NCBI RefSeq assembly: GCF_900078665.2
Contig: NZ_LT546207.1
Span: 1,714,787-1,761,865, forward strand
From: Mycolicibacterium houstonense
Lineage (GTDB): Bacteria; Actinomycetota; Actinomycetes; Mycobacteriales; Mycobacteriaceae
DNA length: 47,079 nucleotides
Direction: 5' to 3'
Position numbers and translations under genes: made by a program. A model generated the notes under the pieces. The model did no database searches and was not told the DNA's origin. It worked only from the letters and a program-made list of their open reading frames with translations. Below, in pieces: positions 44,675-47,079 of the stretch (its first letter is position 1; each line of letters starts with the position of its first letter).

Positions 44675-45634
44675 GTGCCCGCGCTTGACGATGTCCTGGA
44701 CCGCCTCCACGTCGTCGCCCTGCCCATGCGGGTTCGCTTCCGCGGCATCACTATTCGTGAGGTGGCACTGATCGACGGCCCGGCCGGCTGGGGTGAATTC
44801 GGTGCCTTCCCCGAATACGAACCCCCGGAAGCCGCCGCATGGCTGGCCGCCGGGATCGAGGCCGCGTATCAGCCGGCGCCGTCCGTGTACCGGGACCTCA
44901 TCCCGATCAACGCGACCGTGCCCGCGGTGTCGGCGGCTCAGGTGCCAGGAGTGCTGGCGCGTTTTCCCGGCGCGCGCACGGCCAAGGTCAAGGTCGCCGA
45001 ACCGGGGCAGACGCTGGCTGACGATGTTGCGCGTGTCAACGCGGTTCGGGCGCAGATCCCGGTGGTGCGGGTGGACGCCAACGGCGGCTGGACCGTCGCC
45101 GAGGCCGCGGCCGCGGCGAAGGCACTGACCGCCGACGGGCCGCTGGAGTATCTCGAACAGCCCTGCGGGACGGTCGAGGAGTTGGCCGAGCTCCGTGGCC
45201 TGGTGGATGTGCCGATCGCCGCCGACGAGTCGATCCGCAAGGCGACCGATCCACTGCGGGTGGTGCGGGCCGGTGCGGCTGACGTCGCGGTGCTGAAGGT
45301 GGCCCCGCTAGGTGGGGTTTCGCGGATGCTCGACATCGCCGCGCAGATCGACATGCCGATCGTGGTGTCCAGCGCGTTGGATTCCGCGGTGGGGCTGGCC
45401 CGTGGCCTGCTGGCCGCCGCCGCACTGCCCGAGCTACGGCACGCCTGCGGGCTGGGCACGGGGGGCTTCTTCGTGGAGGACGTCGCCGACGTGCCCGCGC
45501 CGGTCGACGGGTATTTGCCGGTCGGGCCGGTGGCGCCCGACCCGGCGCGGTTGTCGGCGCTGGCGGCGTCAGCGCCGCGACGGCAGTGGTGGATCGACCG
45601 GGTGCGGGCGTGCCACGCGCTGATATTGGAGTAG
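44675..45634 (+). CDS. menC: o-Succinylbenzoate synthase MenC
   Basis: An enolase-superfamily enzyme that dehydrates SHCHC to o-succinylbenzoate in menaquinone synthesis. The 319 residues from GTG 44675 compare with about 326 in M. tuberculosis. Catalytic residues are visible in order: the KxK pair in AKVKVAEP near residue 108, metal Asp in VRVDANGGW near 132, metal Glu in YLEQPC near 161, metal Asp in AADESI near 184, and the second catalytic Lys in VLKVAPLGG near 208. It follows the Ag85 paralogue by 14 nt. Together with menE and menB in this window it provides three consecutive-pathway enzymes. Confidence 0.93.
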   Translation: MPALDDVLDRLHVVALPMRVRFRGITIREVALIDGPAGWGEFGAFPEYEPPEAAAWLAAGIEAAYQPAPSVYRDLIPINATVPAVSAAQVPGVLARFPGARTAKVKVAEPGQTLADDVARVNAVRAQIPVVRVDANGGWTVAEAAAAAKALTADGPLEYLEQPCGTVEELAELRGLVDVPIAADESIRKATDPLRVVRAGAADVAVLKVAPLGGVSRMLDIAAQIDMPIVVSSALDSAVGLARGLLAAAALPELRHACGLGTGGFFVEDVADVPAPVDGYLPVGPVAPDPARLSALAASAPRRQWWIDRVRACHALILE

Positions 45635-45681
45635 ATCCGCCGCTCAAGCGGCGCCTGGGGTCGTGCGCTGCGGACCTCGCG

Positions 45682-45913
45682 CCACATGTGTCACATCGGT
45701 ACCGCCGGAGTGGGCGAGGTGTGTGCTGGAAACGTGATATCGCCGGTGATATCGGGTTTCGAGGTCGGTTGTGTCTTCGAGACGGAGCGGGTTTCGGCGC
45801 GGGGAGCGTGGGCCACATGTGTCACATGAGCACCGCGGGAGTTGGTGGGGTGTGTGCTGGAAAGGTGATATCGCCGGTGATATCGGGTTTCGAAGTCGGT
45901 CATGCCTTCGAGA
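45682..45913. repeat. Direct repeat of a 101-bp unit with nested 12-bp repeats
   Basis: Copy 1 is at 45682-45782 and copy 2 at 45813-45913 (offset 131 bp, 30-bp spacer). They differ at about 12 of 101 positions. The best-conserved part holds GTGATATCGCCG followed by GTGATATCGGGT, an internal 12-bp near-repeat with two GATATC palindromes. Each copy begins with CCACATGTGTCACAT. The repeat fills nearly all of the 296-bp gap between menC and the hicB-like gene. No convincing gene lies in the gap. Confidence 0.8.
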
Positions 45914-45930
45914 GCGGCTGCCGAGGCGGC

Positions 45931-46278
45931 CTAATAGAGATCAGCCAGCGATATCGCCGGACGGCCCGAGAGTTTATGAATCATCCACTGGTTCAACGAC
46001 ACTCCCTGTTCGGCGGCCTCGACGGTCAGCTTGGCATGCAGAGTCGGTGGAAGCCGCACCAGAACCCTGCCGGTGTAGTGATGATCGGTCAGCGACGCCG
46101 GCGGAGTCTCATCTGCGGCCCGGATAAGCGCCAACTCCTCGGTTACCTTCTTCTCGACGGCAGCGATCGCGTCGTGCGCTGTGTCGCCGTTTGCCGACAG
46201 ATTCGGAAACTCAAGACATAACCCGAGGTACCAGCGGTCATGGGGCATCCATTGAGCGCGGTAGGTGTACTCCGTCAT
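45931..46278 (-). CDS. HicB-like antitoxin (orphan)
   Basis: A protein of 115 residues from ATG 46278. Residues 1-52 form the HicB partial-RNase-H-like domain (WYLGLCLEFPNLSANGDTAH, then DAIAAVEKKVTEELA). Residues 66-105 (GRVLVRLPPTLHAKLTVEAA, then EQGVSLNQWMIHKL) look like the HicB-type ribbon-helix-helix DNA-binding domain. HicB proteins neutralise the HicA mRNA interferase and repress their own operon. No hicA-like gene of about 60-80 codons is seen on either side, so this is either a solitary regulator or a remnant. The 101-bp repeat pair lies directly downstream. Confidence 0.8.
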   Translation of the reverse strand: MTEYTYRAQWMPHDRWYLGLCLEFPNLSANGDTAHDAIAAVEKKVTEELALIRAADETPPASLTDHHYTGRVLVRLPPTLHAKLTVEAAEQGVSLNQWMIHKLSGRPAISLADLY

Positions 46279-46378
46279 GCCGTGGATCATGGCCCCGCAG
46301 TCCGACAATCCAGCCGATGTCCTAATTTGTGGGGTACGTGGCGTAGACGCCATCGCGGCCGTCGCGAACACTGAAGAC

Positions 46379-47079
46379 GTGAGGCGATCGGTGGTGATCC
46401 TGGGCTACGCCGGGGTGCAGGCGCTCGACGTGGTGGGGCCGTTCGACGTCTTCGCCACCGCGACGATGTGCCTGGCCGGCCAGGGGCGGCCGGACGACGG
46501 TTACGCCGTCACGCTCGCCTCGATCGACGGCGAACCCCTCACCACGCTCACCGGCCTGGAATTCGTCGCCGCCACGCCGCCCGACCCCAACGGCCCGATC
46601 GATACCGTCGTCATCCCCGGCGGCGTCGGTGCCGAAACGGCACGGTCCGATGCGGCCGTCGTCGACTGGATCAGCACCGCCGCGCGCCACGCCCGCCGTG
46701 TCGTCAGCGTCTGTACCGGCGCCTTCCTGGCCGCGCAGGCCGGATTGCTCGACGGCTGCCCCGCCACCACGCACTGGGCCTTCGCCGGGCGGATGGCCGA
46801 TGAGTTCCCCTTGGTGGCAGTCGATCCCGAGCCGATCTTTGTGAGAAGCTCCGAGCGGGTGTGGACCGCGGCCGGGGTGACCGCCGGAATCGACCTGGCC
46901 CTGTCGCTGGTCGAGGACGACTACGGCACCGAGGTGGCCCAGATGGTCGCCCGTTACCTGGTGCTCTATCTGCGCCGGCCGGGCGGTCAGACCCAGTTCG
47001 CCGCGCCGGTCTGGATGCCGCGGGCCAAGCGTGCCCCGATCCGCGAGGTGCAGGAGACCATCGAGGCCGAACCGGGTGG
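46379..47079 (+). CDS. GlxA-type regulator: DJ-1/PfpI domain with expected AraC HTH (truncated by window)
   Basis: An open frame from GTG 46379 runs to the window edge without a stop; 233 residues are visible. The N-terminus SVVILGYAGVQALDVVGPFD is typical of DJ-1/PfpI-like sensory domains of GlxA/FtrA regulators. The nucleophile-elbow cysteine is in SVCTGAFLAAQAGLLDG near residue 115, followed by TTHWAF and the VWTAAGVTAGIDLALSLVE segment. The last visible part (AKRAPIREVQETIEAEPG) leads into the place where the AraC-type HTH normally begins. That half lies outside the window. Targets are unknown. A GTG a few codons downstream is an alternative start. Confidence 0.85.
   Translation, partial: MRRSVVILGYAGVQALDVVGPFDVFATATMCLAGQGRPDDGYAVTLASIDGEPLTTLTGLEFVAATPPDPNGPIDTVVIPGGVGAETARSDAAVVDWISTAARHARRVVSVCTGAFLAAQAGLLDGCPATTHWAFAGRMADEFPLVAVDPEPIFVRSSERVWTAAGVTAGIDLALSLVEDDYGTEVAQMVARYLVLYLRRPGGQTQFAAPVWMPRAKRAPIREVQETIEAEPG

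Noticed and set aside
45691..45903. Possible 70-codon gene on the minus strand after hicB
   Set aside because: It consists almost wholly of the 101-bp direct repeat, has no homology that I recognise, and is in the wrong size and motif class for HicA.

Overview
The window is high-GC chromosomal DNA from a mycobacterium, most likely a fast-growing Mycolicibacterium-type species. The evidence is an MmpS/MmpL transporter pair, an antigen-85-type mycolyltransferase paralogue, several FadD adenylating enzymes, actinobacterial F420/FMN split-barrel proteins, and a gene order that follows the M. tuberculosis menaquinone neighbourhood (Rv0535 to Rv0553, recalled from memory). In that order I see MTA phosphorylase, menE, DUF3349 protein, pitA, a small membrane protein, a glyoxalase-like protein, an SDR, menB, fadD8, an amidohydrolase and menC. 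No rRNA, tRNA, insertion sequence, prophage or CRISPR array is visible. No gene-free stretch exceeds 300 bases.

Layout. (1) 67-2302: a small acidic protein, MTA phosphorylase and a nitronate monooxygenase. (2) 2313-7330: a minus-strand operon mmpS, mmpL, DUF732 protein and an Rv0455c-like secreted protein, divergent from a TetR regulator with a perfect inverted-repeat operator between them. (3) 7389-8243: a GNAT protein. (4) 8235-18426: a lipid-catabolic island. A seven-gene minus-strand operon (MaoC hydratase, SCPx-type thiolase, SRPBCC protein, MFE-2-type SDR, alpha/beta hydrolase, SDR, FadD) diverges from an AraC-family regulator, which is followed by an acyl-CoA dehydrogenase and an alpha-methylacyl-CoA racemase. 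(5) 18420-23198: flavin split-barrel protein, menE, two DUF3349 paralogues, pitA and a glyoxalase-like protein. (6) 23247-31377: a nucleotidyltransferase, a NUDIX-GNAT fusion, and a PucR regulator divergent from an operon of APC permease, two SDRs, ureohydrolase and NodB/PuuE-like deacetylase. (7) 31378-38363: SDR, flavin protein, menB, small lipoprotein, Ddn-like protein, HAD hydrolase, ECF42-like sigma factor and fadD8. (8) 38577-47079: YCII protein, membrane-anchored beta-propeller-like protein, amidohydrolase, FadD, Ag85 paralogue, menC, a diverged 101-bp direct repeat, an orphan HicB-like antitoxin and a truncated GlxA-type regulator.

How the genes work together. menE, menB and menC supply three steps of menaquinone synthesis; the other men genes are not in view. 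The island at 8-18 kb encodes each activity needed to activate and beta-oxidise an alpha-methyl-branched acyl chain. It looks like a bacterial counterpart of the peroxisomal AMACR / MFE-2 / SCPx pathway and is the most interesting system here. The mmpS-mmpL operon carries its own copy of an Rv0455c-like factor, a family known to be needed for siderophore secretion through MmpL4/5, which suggests a self-contained export unit. The PucR-linked operon looks like an undescribed guanidino- or ureido-compound degradation pathway. Candidate operators (TetR repeat, PucR palindrome, PHO-box-like repeat before pitA, KstR-like box before fadD8) were found by eye and are untested.
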